A DNA stretch of 64,000 nt, taken from NCBI GenBank assembly GCA_910578385.1, contig CAJTQV010000005.1, forward strand, positions 62,001 to 126,000. The letters are read 5' to 3'. The stretch comes from an uncultured Muribaculaceae bacterium. GTDB taxonomy: Bacteria > Bacteroidota > Bacteroidia > Bacteroidales > Muribaculaceae. The notes under the pieces were generated by a model. That model was not told where the DNA came from. It saw only the letters and a list, made by a program, of their open reading frames with translations, and searched no databases. Below are positions 31,751 through 40,612 of this stretch, in pieces. Position 1 is the first letter of the stretch; each line of letters opens with the position of its first letter. The position numbers and the translations under genes were made by a program.

Positions 31751-34249
31751 TTATTTCTTAGGAACCATACTAAATGTTCCACCCTTCATGACAGTGAAGC
31801 CATAACTTAGTTCGAGAGTTTCAGACTCAACAGAAATATCGCCGCCCTCACTTATTGTATTGCCCGAAAGATTTACCTTCTTATCGCATTCAAGAACGAC
31901 GCTTCCACCATTGCCCACAACTATTCCATTATAAGCTTCGATAGAATCAAATGCAAATATATGAATTTTTCCTGAATCCTGCACATTCAGATACGTAGAA
32001 TAATCTTCAATATTGAACCTACCTGATCCAGAGCGCGACATAACGTTAAATTTAGCGTTTTGCAGAATAAATTTTCCCGCATCGAAGTCTATTGGTTCCG
32101 CGCCGTTTACCAGAAATGTCTGTGGATAGTATTTGTCCGATTCGACATATACTGCGGCAAGTTTTTTCTCTGAGGACAAATCTAATGAGAAAGACCCATC
32201 TTCACTTGAAATTTCCTGTCTATATCCGGAAGTTTGTCCTACAACTCCACACTGGTAAGTTGCAGCTGGGCCAGCAAAAGTGAAGGTTCCATTACTTGTC
32301 CTTATTTTTCCCGTCATCTGAGTCGGAACATTTTTCCATATTTTTAATTCACTGTCGCCTATTATATTATGAGTAAATTTGGAAAATCTGTCCAATTCCA
32401 TAGATCCTGAATACTCGCATTTCGATATATTCTCCAATTGTCCGATACTTAAGAATTCATCCATATGGCGGGCAAAGTTCTCTTCAAGGTGATTGGATCG
32501 TTTGAACCATCCCTGTCTGGTATTGGCTAACATGGCAGGGCCTCCATAGCTGCCAGCTACAGTAAAAGAAGAAGCCATATTATATACCACATCGGGATTG
32601 CCGACTTTGTCATCATACGGGGCAATTGTACAAGCCCAGGAATACGCAATCGCCGGTCTGCCGGCATTGTCGAGCATGTCGAGACCTCCTCCATTGTCCC
32701 ACTCTGTACCGCTACTCAGATTCTTGTATTCTTCCAATGCAAGAATGCTTCTGTTCCAAGGCCATTTTTTTGTGGTGTCAGCAATTGTTGCATAAGTTAT
32801 TCCCGTTGGGCCTCCATGACCTTGAAGACTATAAATACCAGCAATTCTCATTGCAGCAATAACCTCGCTTGAGAGTGGTCTTAATTCTGCATGAATATCA
32901 CCGTAATTTGACTTCAGGGTATTGATTTTATATTTACCGGTATATGAGAATATTGTGGGAAAATCCTCACCATATTTTTTAAAGAAATCCTGATGTTTGA
33001 CAACAAACCCATTAGTCAAATATGACGGGTCTCCTTGCCCCGGATTCAATTCATAGGTAATAACTTTATCTGTAAAGTTATTAATCTGCTCATCATTCCA
33101 GCACAGTAGTCGCCCCACAGGAATCGTTAGAGACATAGAGGCTTTTGTCACATCACTCACATATATTCCCGCACTACTCAACGTAAAATCCCAGTCTGTC
33201 GTTAGATCAGCAAAATATACATCTGTAGGTATATACTCGTCTATATTGGGATTAGACCAAACCGGTGGATTCTTATAATTGATTGTTCCCGGATATTTAA
33301 ATTTTCTGATTGGTGCCGATGTGTGGAAATCGCCAACAATGAGACAATAGAACGCACCTTCCTCTTTATACAGCTCACGCATCCATTCACGAATGCAGGA
33401 TTCCTTGTCAAAGCATTTTGCATTGGTTCCAATGCGGAATCTTGAATCCGAGAGAATATCCTCCACCGTCTCAACCTTGACTGAGTATCCTTTCTGGCTT
33501 TTCCAGTCGGCAAAACGCTGGATACTTTCTGCAAGTGATTCAGGGGTGATGATTATATAGTTGCTCAGAATATTGTTTGCAGATGAAGCAACCTGTGCCT
33601 GTGCCAGTCTGGGACTTCGTGCGACAATTGAGGGTTCGGATATCATATACACTTCCTGAAAACCCTTGGAGAATATAGGCCGAAATTTCATGGATGCCTC
33701 CGTACAGTCGCTGTATTCCAACTTGACACTGATATTATTAAAGAAATCGACAGTTTTTGAGTGATGGTGGTAAAGCACCGGAGCAACTCTTAACACAACA
33801 AAGTGACGATTGCCATTCATGAAATATTCATCTGCTATTTCCGCATATGGTTTGTCGGCAGTCGACTGATATCCGTCGCCATAAATGATTCCGTCACCTG
33901 TCGATTGAGACACTCCATCGGCCGCAACAGCTTCAAAAGGCAATATGGCATTATTCAGACTCACAGTTTGCTGGAGCACTGCGGATTGTACCGAGGCCTT
34001 GAAATTGCTTACATAAGTTGGGACTTCAAATGTAAGATATCTGACTGGTAATGTCGGATCATTTACTTCGGCTGAATTATCAAGATCTGGTATTTGTATT
34101 GTACTGAAAACCTCACCCGATGAGTGCGTCTCTGTGCCGATTACGGCGCCACCGTAATCGACATTCACCACATATTGCAAACTTTCATTTGCGTTTGCAA
34201 ACGAAAACAGCAATGCCACGGTGAACAGGATTATGAATAGTCTTTTCAT
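31751..34249 (-). CDS. C25 gingipain-like cysteine peptidase
   Basis: An 832-residue secreted protein starting MKRLFIILFTVALLFSFANA (signal peptide). An N-terminal propeptide-like beta region is followed by the C25 catalytic domain. NYIIITPESLAESIQRFADW begins it, FYCLIVGDFHTSAP follows, the catalytic His is H478 in SLQGHGGPTG and the catalytic Cys is C540 in AYSWACTIAPYDD. The His-Cys spacing of 62 is longer than in gingipains, implying an insertion. The C-terminus (LSYGFTVMKGGTFSMVPKK) resembles a coat-hanger-stack sorting domain. Codon use is more AT-rich than in flanking core genes. It probably degrades or processes surface and host proteins. Confidence 0.85.
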   Translation of the reverse strand: MKRLFIILFTVALLFSFANANESLQYVVNVDYGGAVIGTETHSSGEVFSTIQIPDLDNSAEVNDPTLPVRYLTFEVPTYVSNFKASVQSAVLQQTVSLNNAILPFEAVAADGVSQSTGDGIIYGDGYQSTADKPYAEIADEYFMNGNRHFVVLRVAPVLYHHHSKTVDFFNNISVKLEYSDCTEASMKFRPIFSKGFQEVYMISEPSIVARSPRLAQAQVASSANNILSNYIIITPESLAESIQRFADWKSQKGYSVKVETVEDILSDSRFRIGTNAKCFDKESCIREWMRELYKEEGAFYCLIVGDFHTSAPIRKFKYPGTINYKNPPVWSNPNIDEYIPTDVYFADLTTDWDFTLSSAGIYVSDVTKASMSLTIPVGRLLCWNDEQINNFTDKVITYELNPGQGDPSYLTNGFVVKHQDFFKKYGEDFPTIFSYTGKYKINTLKSNYGDIHAELRPLSSEVIAAMRIAGIYSLQGHGGPTGITYATIADTTKKWPWNRSILALEEYKNLSSGTEWDNGGGLDMLDNAGRPAIAYSWACTIAPYDDKVGNPDVVYNMASSFTVAGSYGGPAMLANTRQGWFKRSNHLEENFARHMDEFLSIGQLENISKCEYSGSMELDRFSKFTHNIIGDSELKIWKNVPTQMTGKIRTSNGTFTFAGPAATYQCGVVGQTSGYRQEISSEDGSFSLDLSSEKKLAAVYVESDKYYPQTFLVNGAEPIDFDAGKFILQNAKFNVMSRSGSGRFNIEDYSTYLNVQDSGKIHIFAFDSIEAYNGIVVGNGGSVVLECDKKVNLSGNTISEGGDISVESETLELSYGFTVMKGGTFSMVPKK

Positions 34250-34283
34250 ACTGATTGATTTATTTGGATGAAAGAACACAAAC

Positions 34284-35420
34284 TCAGTCTGTGAGTATCA
34301 TTCGTTTGGAATCAATCTCCACGCCGTCGGCTATCAGGGTGTATATGTACATTCCGGCTGTTAGGGTGTTGCCCTCGATGGTGATGTCCACGTTGCCGCG
34401 CTCGGTGATGTTATTGCGGAGTTTCTGGTTGCCGTTGAGGTCGTAGACGCAGAGGAACGCGCTTGATACATCGTCGGGAAGCACGCAGCTGACTACTGTC
34501 GAAGTGCGGAACGGATTGGGGCGATTCTGCGACAGGCTTGCCACAACAGAGCCATCAGGAGTGCTGCCGCCTTCTTTTGTGCCGTTTTTCAAGGCCTCGA
34601 TTGTCTGCTCCTGCTCGCGCACTTTCTCCCGCAGACCCTGAACCGCATCGACAAGAAGAGGTATGAATCCGGTGTAGTCGATGCTCAGCATCCCATCCTC
34701 GTCCTCATACACAAGGTCGGGATAGACCTCGCGCACGTCCTGCGCAAGGAAGCCGTACTGATGCTGTCCGTTTGACTGTGCCGTGCTTCTCATCATGCCG
34801 TTGGCACTGCCACCTTCGTTACTTTCATCTAACGTCGTACCGATAAGGCGGTAGCTGACGGGCGCGATGTCGGCGAGAAGTTCACTCATGTTCTCCAGCG
34901 GCTCAATGTCTGTTTTCAGTCTTGAATCAGAGCTTGTGAGAACCTGAGGAGTTGAGACAGGCACTGTAAATGTCACAGGTATCTTTGATCCATCTGTCTG
35001 GGTCTTGGTGATATTGTGGCTGAAAATCTTTGTGTCCCCGCAATAGTATGACAGACCTCCTTTTGCTCCAAGAATGAGACTTCCGAAGCCCCTATTGGTG
35101 GAATACGAGTATTTATCTTCGGCAATATATGTGTAGCCCATGCCTCCGAAAGCAATCTTTCCTCCCGACTGCATTGAACTCGGACCGATAATCCGGAATG
35201 TAGCCAGCGAATCAGGAGAAAGAGAACTTTCTATCAGCTCCCCCGGTGTAAGTGTTCCTCCGGGTATTGTCGCGGTAGTAGAAAGAGGGTTGATGACAGG
35301 CCGGTCTCCCATACTGATGTGATAACCAACCTGAACCTGACCTGATTCGACAACTTTGAGTTGTGCGGATGCGCCGAGCGCGATGCTTGCCGCTGCAAGC
35401 ATGATTGTTAATTTTTTCAT
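34284..35420 (-). CDS. S74 chaperone-domain protein with T9SS sorting tail
   Basis: A 378-residue exported protein. The signal peptide is MKKLTIMLAAASIALGASAQ. An N-terminal beta region follows, then a peptidase S74/tail-spike intramolecular chaperone domain from about residue 165 (SSDSRLKTDIEPLENMSELL, YGFLAQDVREVYPDL, DYTGFIPLLVDAVQGLREKV with a coiled coil). The last 85 residues form a T9SS type A sorting domain (QNRPNPFRTSTVVSCVLP, GMYIYTLIADGVEIDSKRMI). S74 domains trimerise phage tail spikes and can self-cleave at the Ser of the SD-R-K motif, which is present here. It precedes the C25 peptidase gene by 34 bases, so the two are probably co-expressed. Confidence 0.85.
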   Translation of the reverse strand: MKKLTIMLAAASIALGASAQLKVVESGQVQVGYHISMGDRPVINPLSTTATIPGGTLTPGELIESSLSPDSLATFRIIGPSSMQSGGKIAFGGMGYTYIAEDKYSYSTNRGFGSLILGAKGGLSYYCGDTKIFSHNITKTQTDGSKIPVTFTVPVSTPQVLTSSDSRLKTDIEPLENMSELLADIAPVSYRLIGTTLDESNEGGSANGMMRSTAQSNGQHQYGFLAQDVREVYPDLVYEDEDGMLSIDYTGFIPLLVDAVQGLREKVREQEQTIEALKNGTKEGGSTPDGSVVASLSQNRPNPFRTSTVVSCVLPDDVSSAFLCVYDLNGNQKLRNNITERGNVDITIEGNTLTAGMYIYTLIADGVEIDSKRMILTD

Positions 35421-35503
35421 ATTTTTAGATTTTATGTGCCTTATGAAAGCACGGTTAACTTTTTAGAATGTCAAGCGATTGCAGTGATAGCCATTTAGTG
35501 TGT

Positions 35504-35890
35504 TCACACACCGATATAGCCGACATAGGCCCAGCTGGCGGTGACGAGGCGGATCTGGTATTCGCCCGACTGCGCGAAGAGGAAGTCGAGGAACGAGTCT
35601 TCGTCACCGAACACTGCCACGCACGCGCCCGAGAGGTCGTAGATTTCGAACGTCAGGATTTCCAGCTTCTCCATACCGACGAACTGGATGCCGGCCGCCG
35701 CGTCGATGGTACACTGCACATCACGTGGAGGTGTACGGTGTCCTTTCTCTTCGTATTCGTTGTGCTCTTTTTCTGTATAGTAAGGCGCAGGAGACATGGT
35801 AACATACTTGACGCCGTATCCCGCTACAGCATTTGAGGCGCTTCCAATTAGAAGCAAAAATAGAAATACTTTTGTAATTTTAGTCTTCAT
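35504..35890 (-). CDS. Small secreted protein, DUF3244-like
   Basis: A 128-residue protein with a signal peptide (residues 1-22, KVFLFLLLIGSASNAVA) and an all-beta mature region. LEILTFEIYDLSGACVAVFG and GEYQIRLVTASWAYVGYIGV match the style of single DUF3244/sorting-tail-like beta sandwiches found in Bacteroides. It could be a free-standing version of the tail domain present on its neighbours. It lies first in the row of exported genes after the TPR/HTH regulator. Confidence 0.65.
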   Translation of the reverse strand: MKTKITKVFLFLLLIGSASNAVAGYGVKYVTMSPAPYYTEKEHNEYEEKGHRTPPRDVQCTIDAAAGIQFVGMEKLEILTFEIYDLSGACVAVFGDEDSFLDFLFAQSGEYQIRLVTASWAYVGYIGV

Positions 35891-35915
35891 GCTAATAATG
35901 ATTAATGTTCGCTTG

Positions 35916-35923
35916 CAAATTTA
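35916..35923 (-). promoter_or_regulatory. Promoter -7 box for the small secreted protein
   Basis: The minus strand reads TAAATTTG, 26 bases before the start codon. No -33 TTTG at the normal spacing, so an activator may be needed. Confidence 0.5.
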
Positions 35924-36107
35924 GGACATTCAGCACAAAACCTCATTAAAAAAAGTTCGAAGTAAGTTCGGTTTTTATTCCCGAGCCTATTTCGAACGTT
36001 CTTAATTAATATATATTATTGATTATCAGTTGTTTTGCGATTTAGTCATCTGCGCGTCCTTTAATAAAATTGGTAAGTCAAATTTTGTCTGGATTCAACG
36101 GATTGTG

Positions 36108-37889
36108 CTAAATCAACAATACCACATAATCAAAATATTTAGGTTTAGAATGGAATTCATCACCAAAAATATCCTGAGCTAATTTTTCCCGCCGAGAGGA
36201 TACAGCGTTTTTCGTCTTGCCTATTAGACTTGATATCTGCACCAGCTTCAGACCACATCTTATAAGCAATGCCATTTGATAGTTGAATGTTTTCATTTCG
36301 TCTCCTACCAATAATAGAAGAATTGTTTTGAAGTCTGGGCTGGTCCTGAGTATCATCTCTTCAATCTCTGACCAGAACGCGGATTCCTCCGAAATACTTC
36401 CTCCTCTATCGACCAACGCTTTAATCCTGGCATAAGTAGGACTATCAAGTATTTCTGTACTCACAGGAGGTTTGGCCTTAATCTGCGGACATAATTCTTT
36501 AAATTTGTTTATCAGGCCTTCCCTGAGACGAATATTGAAATTTTCAACTTCGCCCTCTCTTATACTATCACAATTTGATGTAGCAAATTTTTGATGAAGA
36601 GAAGATACCCGTTCACTTATTTTCCGTTCGAACAAATCATTGTATCTGTTTTCAGAAACATCAAGTCGTGCTTTTAATTCACGGATTTCATCACGTGCTT
36701 TGATTGCCTGCAACCTTTGTTTTTTATTGCGTATGGCCATTATTAAAAAAACAATAATACTAAGGCATAAGGCAAATCCTGCGACAATCAACCATAAGCC
36801 GTAGCGTTCGCGCTTTTCTTTCTCAATACGTTGCTGACGGTCATGCTTGTCATAATTATATTTAGATTTCTGTATCAACGCGTCACGGCTTCCATTTTCC
36901 TCCATGTATGCATCCGTCAGCTCGCTCAATTTAGTTGCGTATAACCGTACGGAATCAACCGGCACGTAAGTTCTGAGAGAATCTGACAACAGCAATTTAT
37001 ACCCGGCTTTTCTATTCGGGGAGTGTTCAAGTCCAGCTAAAATTTTGGCATATTTATAGGCTGTATCACATATCCCTGCCTTAAGATATGTATTAGCAGC
37101 AAACAATAACGCGCTGCCGGGGTTATCGTTCATTTTTAATTCCGGCACTCCACGTAAAATGTTAAGAGCTGAATCGTAAGCACCCTTATAATATTTAATA
37201 CCTCCTAAATATACTCGTTGACGCAACACCATTGATGGATAGTGCCCTTGCGCACATTTATAGATTTCTTCAAAAATAATTTCCGCACGGTCATATTCCC
37301 CCTTGTTCATATAAACATTCCCGAGAAATTCCTGATCTCTCAACTGATTGAGTGTGTCTTCCTGTTTAATGTCAATCTCAATTACTTGTTGCAGCAGGGG
37401 TATACAGTCGTCATAGAGGCGCATGGCATTATAAAGATAAGCCATTTGTGAGATTATAACAACTCTTAATGACTCCGCCTCACGCTTGCATTCAATCATA
37501 TCTAACGCCTTGTGGTAGTACTCCAGTGCTGTCGGGTAGTCACCGAGGTCGGAGTAGACGCGGCCGGCGTAATATAGGGCTTCGGGGTAGCGGCCCGTGG
37601 ATTGGTGACGCTCGTAGTAGTCCGCCAAACGCATGATGGTGCTGTCGGCTGTATGCTTCACATAGGCTTTGTCTGCGGCCTTTATTGCCAATAGGTCGCG
37701 GAGGTTGCGGTCGGGCGCGCTGAGAGAGGCGCGGTCGATGCTGTCGAGCATGGCACGTGCCTGTGGCAGCGAGTCGGTCATCATTGACTTGGCACGCAGC
37801 AGACGCGCGTCGGGGGTGTGGGTACATCCCGCCGCAAGCAGTCCAAACACCGCAATCAGCAGTATATGTATCAAAAACCGGGGTTTCAT
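36108..37889 (-). CDS. Membrane-anchored TPR regulator with C-terminal HTH
   Basis: A 593-residue lipoprotein-type regulator. The lipobox is LLAAGC with C22. TPR-like helices occupy about residues 30-330 (PEALYYAGRVYSDLGDYPTA, FLGNVYMNKGEYDRAEIIFE). One membrane helix follows (LWLIVAGFALCLSIIVFLIM), then a cytoplasmic coiled coil. The last 45 residues are a LuxR-like helix-turn-helix (KLVQISSLIGKTKNAVSSRR). Bacteroidales use such proteins to sense outside signals and regulate directly. The exported-protein genes downstream on the same strand are the obvious targets. The first 115 codons are much richer in GC than the rest. Confidence 0.85.
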   Translation of the reverse strand: MKPRFLIHILLIAVFGLLAAGCTHTPDARLLRAKSMMTDSLPQARAMLDSIDRASLSAPDRNLRDLLAIKAADKAYVKHTADSTIMRLADYYERHQSTGRYPEALYYAGRVYSDLGDYPTALEYYHKALDMIECKREAESLRVVIISQMAYLYNAMRLYDDCIPLLQQVIEIDIKQEDTLNQLRDQEFLGNVYMNKGEYDRAEIIFEEIYKCAQGHYPSMVLRQRVYLGGIKYYKGAYDSALNILRGVPELKMNDNPGSALLFAANTYLKAGICDTAYKYAKILAGLEHSPNRKAGYKLLLSDSLRTYVPVDSVRLYATKLSELTDAYMEENGSRDALIQKSKYNYDKHDRQQRIEKEKRERYGLWLIVAGFALCLSIIVFLIMAIRNKKQRLQAIKARDEIRELKARLDVSENRYNDLFERKISERVSSLHQKFATSNCDSIREGEVENFNIRLREGLINKFKELCPQIKAKPPVSTEILDSPTYARIKALVDRGGSISEESAFWSEIEEMILRTSPDFKTILLLLVGDEMKTFNYQMALLIRCGLKLVQISSLIGKTKNAVSSRREKLAQDIFGDEFHSKPKYFDYVVLLI

Positions 37890-37935
37890 TTCCTTGAACA
37901 GCCTTATGTTACTGATCCGTGCATGCTTTCACCTG

Positions 37936-37967
37936 CAAATATAGTTCTTTCGCCGATATTATGCAAG
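37936..37967 (-). promoter_or_regulatory. Promoter of the TPR/HTH regulator
   Basis: On the minus strand, CTTG (37967-37964), a 20-base spacer, then TATATTTG (37943-37936), about 47 bases before the start codon. The -33 box has one mismatch. Confidence 0.7.
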
Positions 37968-37988
37968 GTATGTTTAAAAATTCAATGT

Positions 37989-38040
37989 CGGTGGGGGCGC
38001 AGGCGCCACACGGCACGGCCGCGGCATGCCGCGACCCTAC
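37989..38040. repeat. GC-rich REP-like palindromic element
   Basis: An intergenic GC island in an AT-rich gap. It contains the perfect 14-base palindrome CGCGGCATGCCGCG at 38020-38033, a second partial inverted repeat around GGCGCAGGCGCC, and the terminal motif CCCTAC that also ends the palindrome at 53083-53107. Confidence 0.6.
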
Positions 38041-38124
38041 ATTAGGCGGGGAATTCCATTGGTGGGGGATTCCATTGGTGGGGGAATTACATCAGACGGG
38101 GAAATCCATTAGGCGGGGAATTCG
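38041..38124. repeat. Five-unit 17-base tandem repeat at a gene 3' end
   Basis: Units start at 38041, 38058, 38074, 38091 and 38108, with consensus ATTRGGYGGGGAATTCC; the second is 16 bases long. The fifth unit overlaps the stop codon and last codons of the histidine kinase gene, so the array looks like tandem copying of that gene's end. Confidence 0.85.
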
Positions 38125-39323
38125 ATGCGGAAGGTGGTGCCGATACCCGGCTCGGATTCTTTGACGAAGATACGACCGCCGTGGTAATCCTCGACTATCC
38201 TCTTCACGAGCGTAAGGCCAAGTCCCCAGCCTCGTTTCTTGGTGGTGTAACCGGGATTGAAGACGGTCTTGAAATTCTTGCGGGCTATGCCCTTGCCGGT
38301 ATCCTTGACCTCTATCCAGACCGTTGATTTGTCCGAACCTGTGGTGATGTCTATGCGCCCCTCTCCCTGCATGGCATCGACGGCGTTCTTGGTGAGGTTC
38401 TCCATGACCCACTCGAACAGCGACTTCGACAGCAGCACACCATGGTCATCTTCGGAGAGGTGCATGTTGATTTCCACGCGGTTTGATACGCGACTCTTCA
38501 TGTAGTCGAGCGATGTCCGCACGGTCTCGTTCAGGTATTCCAGCTCCATGTCGGGCTGTGAACCGATTTTCGAGAAGCGGTCAGCTATTGTCGAGAGCCG
38601 CTTGACATCCTTGTCAAGTTCTCCGGTCACTTCCGGCTCGACACCGACTGCCTGAAGATATTCCACCCATGCCATCAGCGAGGAAATGGGTGTACCGAGC
38701 TGATGCGCCGTCTCTTTCGACAGACCGACCCACACGCGGTTCTGTTCGGCGCGCTTGGTGTTGACTACGGCCATGTAGAGTATCACGGCGATTATTATCA
38801 TAACCGCCAACTGTATGTAGGGATAGAGACTGAGGCTCTTGAGCAACGTCGAATCCTCGTAGTAGATGTACTGCCGTCCGCCGCCGAAAAGCTCCACCTC
38901 GATGAAGTGGTTGTTGCGCTCCACCATCTCTGCGAGCGGGGTGTCACCGCCGATGCTCTTGAGGCGTTTCAGCAGGTATTCCTTGTTGCGCGGGGTCAGT
39001 TCCTCGTAGAGCGACTTGTCGGCATCCTCCTTGTCGGGCAGCGAGAAGTTGCGGAACTCCGAGATGTTGAAGTCCTCGTCGCTGATCATTACCGGTATGC
39101 TGTTGTTCTGCGATATTATGCCGAGCAGAAACTCGAAGTCGGAGTCTACCCCGGCCTTGGCGAGACGTTCGGTGGCCTGTGCCCAGATGTCCATGCGCTC
39201 ACGCTCCTGCTGCGCGAGTGCCTTGATGAGATTGTTGGAGATAAGAAGGAATATAATCACGGCCACAGCCGAGACCATTATCACCAGCATCTTGCCGGTA
39301 CGCATCCTCTCGTATATCTTCAT
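38109..39323 (-). CDS. Membrane sensor histidine kinase
   Basis: A 404-residue histidine kinase with two membrane helices (residues 12-29 and about 171-188) bracketing a periplasmic sensor of about 140 residues. The phospho-acceptor is H207 in ETAHQLGTPISSL. The ATP-binding domain has NLTKNAVDAMQGEGRI (N box), VKDTGKGIARKNFK (G1) and RGWGLGLTLVKRIVEDY (G2). The HxLGTPxS form is typical of a Bacteroidota orphan kinase group. No response regulator lies nearby. It overlaps the HAD gene by four bases (ATGA), and its 3' end is part of a tandem repeat. Confidence 0.93.
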   Translation of the reverse strand: MKIYERMRTGKMLVIMVSAVAVIIFLLISNNLIKALAQQERERMDIWAQATERLAKAGVDSDFEFLLGIISQNNSIPVMISDEDFNISEFRNFSLPDKEDADKSLYEELTPRNKEYLLKRLKSIGGDTPLAEMVERNNHFIEVELFGGGRQYIYYEDSTLLKSLSLYPYIQLAVMIIIAVILYMAVVNTKRAEQNRVWVGLSKETAHQLGTPISSLMAWVEYLQAVGVEPEVTGELDKDVKRLSTIADRFSKIGSQPDMELEYLNETVRTSLDYMKSRVSNRVEINMHLSEDDHGVLLSKSLFEWVMENLTKNAVDAMQGEGRIDITTGSDKSTVWIEVKDTGKGIARKNFKTVFNPGYTTKKRGWGLGLTLVKRIVEDYHGGRIFVKESEPGIGTTFRIEFPA

Positions 39324-40153
39324 TTGTCTGAGCTGATGAATTTTGCCACGGAGTCGGCGGTGTTCGGGCCGATGACTATGTCGGCCGCCTCCTTCACCTC
39401 GGGGAGTGCGTTCTCCACGGCCACCGCCACATCGGCCACCTCCATCATGGGGAGGTCGTTGATATTGTCGCCGAAGCAGACCACTCGGTCAGCCCCGACA
39501 CGCCCGGCGAGCGCACGGACAGCGTTGGCCTTGGTGGCACCGGAATCGAACGTCTCAAGTATTCCAATCTCAGGTCCATAGAAGTCGTGGTAATACTGAG
39601 CCTTCACTCCGGGCACGTCCTTTATGAGGTTGTAGGTGGAGAATGCTTTCGCGTCGGGAAGCATGGTGTAGAACAGGATTGTTTTCGACAGGTCGGCTGG
39701 CAATGTATCTTTTCCCTCCGGGTCGATATGGAATGTTTTCCACGGACTGTGGATACGCTCATCCATGAACTGTTGCTGGAGCGGCAGCAGCTTGCCGTTG
39801 AGGTGATAGATGTCGATCATGTCATGGTCGAGGGTGAACATGAAGGAGGATGTCGCGGTCTCACCATAGATGCGGAGGAGTTCGCTGACTGTCCCGGGAG
39901 CGATGTGCCTTACGTCGGAATAGCGGCCTGTGGCTTTGTTCCACATGGCGGCTCCGGTAATCACGATAGCGGGCAACCGCAGGTCAACATCCGAAAGAAT
40001 CGGAGCGACTGTGGCCGGTGTACGCGCCGTGGCCACGGTGAACATCTTCCCTTCGGCTATGGCACGGTTGAGAAGCGAGACCGTCGTTTCCGACAGACGG
40101 GCGTCGGGCTGAAGGAGCGTGCCGTCAAGATCGCTGACATATAGTGTTTTCAT
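39320..40153 (-). CDS. Cof-type HAD hydrolase
   Basis: A 277-residue haloacid-dehalogenase-superfamily phosphatase of the Cof/YbiV type. Motif I is SDLDGTLLQPDARLSE with both aspartates, motif II VATARTPATV, motif III around SGATKANAVRAL (Lys), and motif IV CFGDNINDLPMMEVADVAVA. It has the large C2B cap. The substrate is probably a sugar phosphate or flavin-type phosphate, but cannot be named. It overlaps both neighbours by four bases. Confidence 0.9.
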   Translation of the reverse strand: MKTLYVSDLDGTLLQPDARLSETTVSLLNRAIAEGKMFTVATARTPATVAPILSDVDLRLPAIVITGAAMWNKATGRYSDVRHIAPGTVSELLRIYGETATSSFMFTLDHDMIDIYHLNGKLLPLQQQFMDERIHSPWKTFHIDPEGKDTLPADLSKTILFYTMLPDAKAFSTYNLIKDVPGVKAQYYHDFYGPEIGILETFDSGATKANAVRALAGRVGADRVVCFGDNINDLPMMEVADVAVAVENALPEVKEAADIVIGPNTADSVAKFISSDK

Positions 40154-40572
40154 CGCTCTCTAATTTCCATGAATTCGGCGTCGCTCACCTGTTCCTCGTT
40201 GTAGACACGGCGTGTCTTGCCGTCATCCTCGACGATGGTTGTTGACTCGAATTCCTTGATTTCGGTATATTCCACATCTACGGCCACGCTTTTCAGCAGC
40301 GCGGCGGCATCGGTGCGTGGCTGGCGGTGGTATCTGCCACCGGAAGTCCTGCGGCTGCTTTCGCGGCGTTCCGACGCGCCGGAAGAGTCACGGCTTTGGC
40401 CTGCCGCACGGTTGGCGCGGCGTTCCTCCTTGCGCGAGGGCATACCCATCATGCGGCGCATCATGTCTTCGGCACGTCGTGCCATGAAGCCGCTGAACCA
40501 GCGCGACAACAGCCGCGAGATCCATGGCCAGCAGAGACATATCACCACTAATATTATAAGAAACAATCCCAT
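40150..40572 (-). CDS. DUF4834 family protein
   Basis: A 140-residue protein with one N-terminal membrane helix (LFLIILVVICLCWPWI) and a basic, Ser/Arg-rich cytoplasmic middle (RKEERRANRAAGQSRDSS). The C-terminal motif VDVEYTEIKEFESTTIV with a short acidic end is characteristic of DUF4834. Function unknown. It sits between pssA and the HAD gene, with an ATGA overlap to the latter, in a phospholipid-centred operon. Confidence 0.8.
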   Translation of the reverse strand: MGLFLIILVVICLCWPWISRLLSRWFSGFMARRAEDMMRRMMGMPSRKEERRANRAAGQSRDSSGASERRESSRRTSGGRYHRQPRTDAAALLKSVAVDVEYTEIKEFESTTIVEDDGKTRRVYNEEQVSDAEFMEIRER

Positions 40573-40578
40573 ATTCAG

Positions 40579-40606
40579 GCTTTAGGGTTTAGGTTTTAGG
40601 CTTTAG
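40579..40606 (-). repeat. CTAAA heptad repeat, second copy
   Basis: Four seven-base units read on the plus strand as GCTTTAG, GGTTTAG, GTTTTAG, GCTTTAG, i.e. CTAAAnC on the minus strand. They fill the 40-base gap after pssA. The unit and its orientation relative to the upstream gene match the array at 19364-19418. Confidence 0.8.
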
Positions 40607-40612
40607 ACTTGT

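Noticed and set aside
38041..38124. CRISPR array
   Set aside because: Units are contiguous 17-mers with no spacers, and no cas gene is present in the window.
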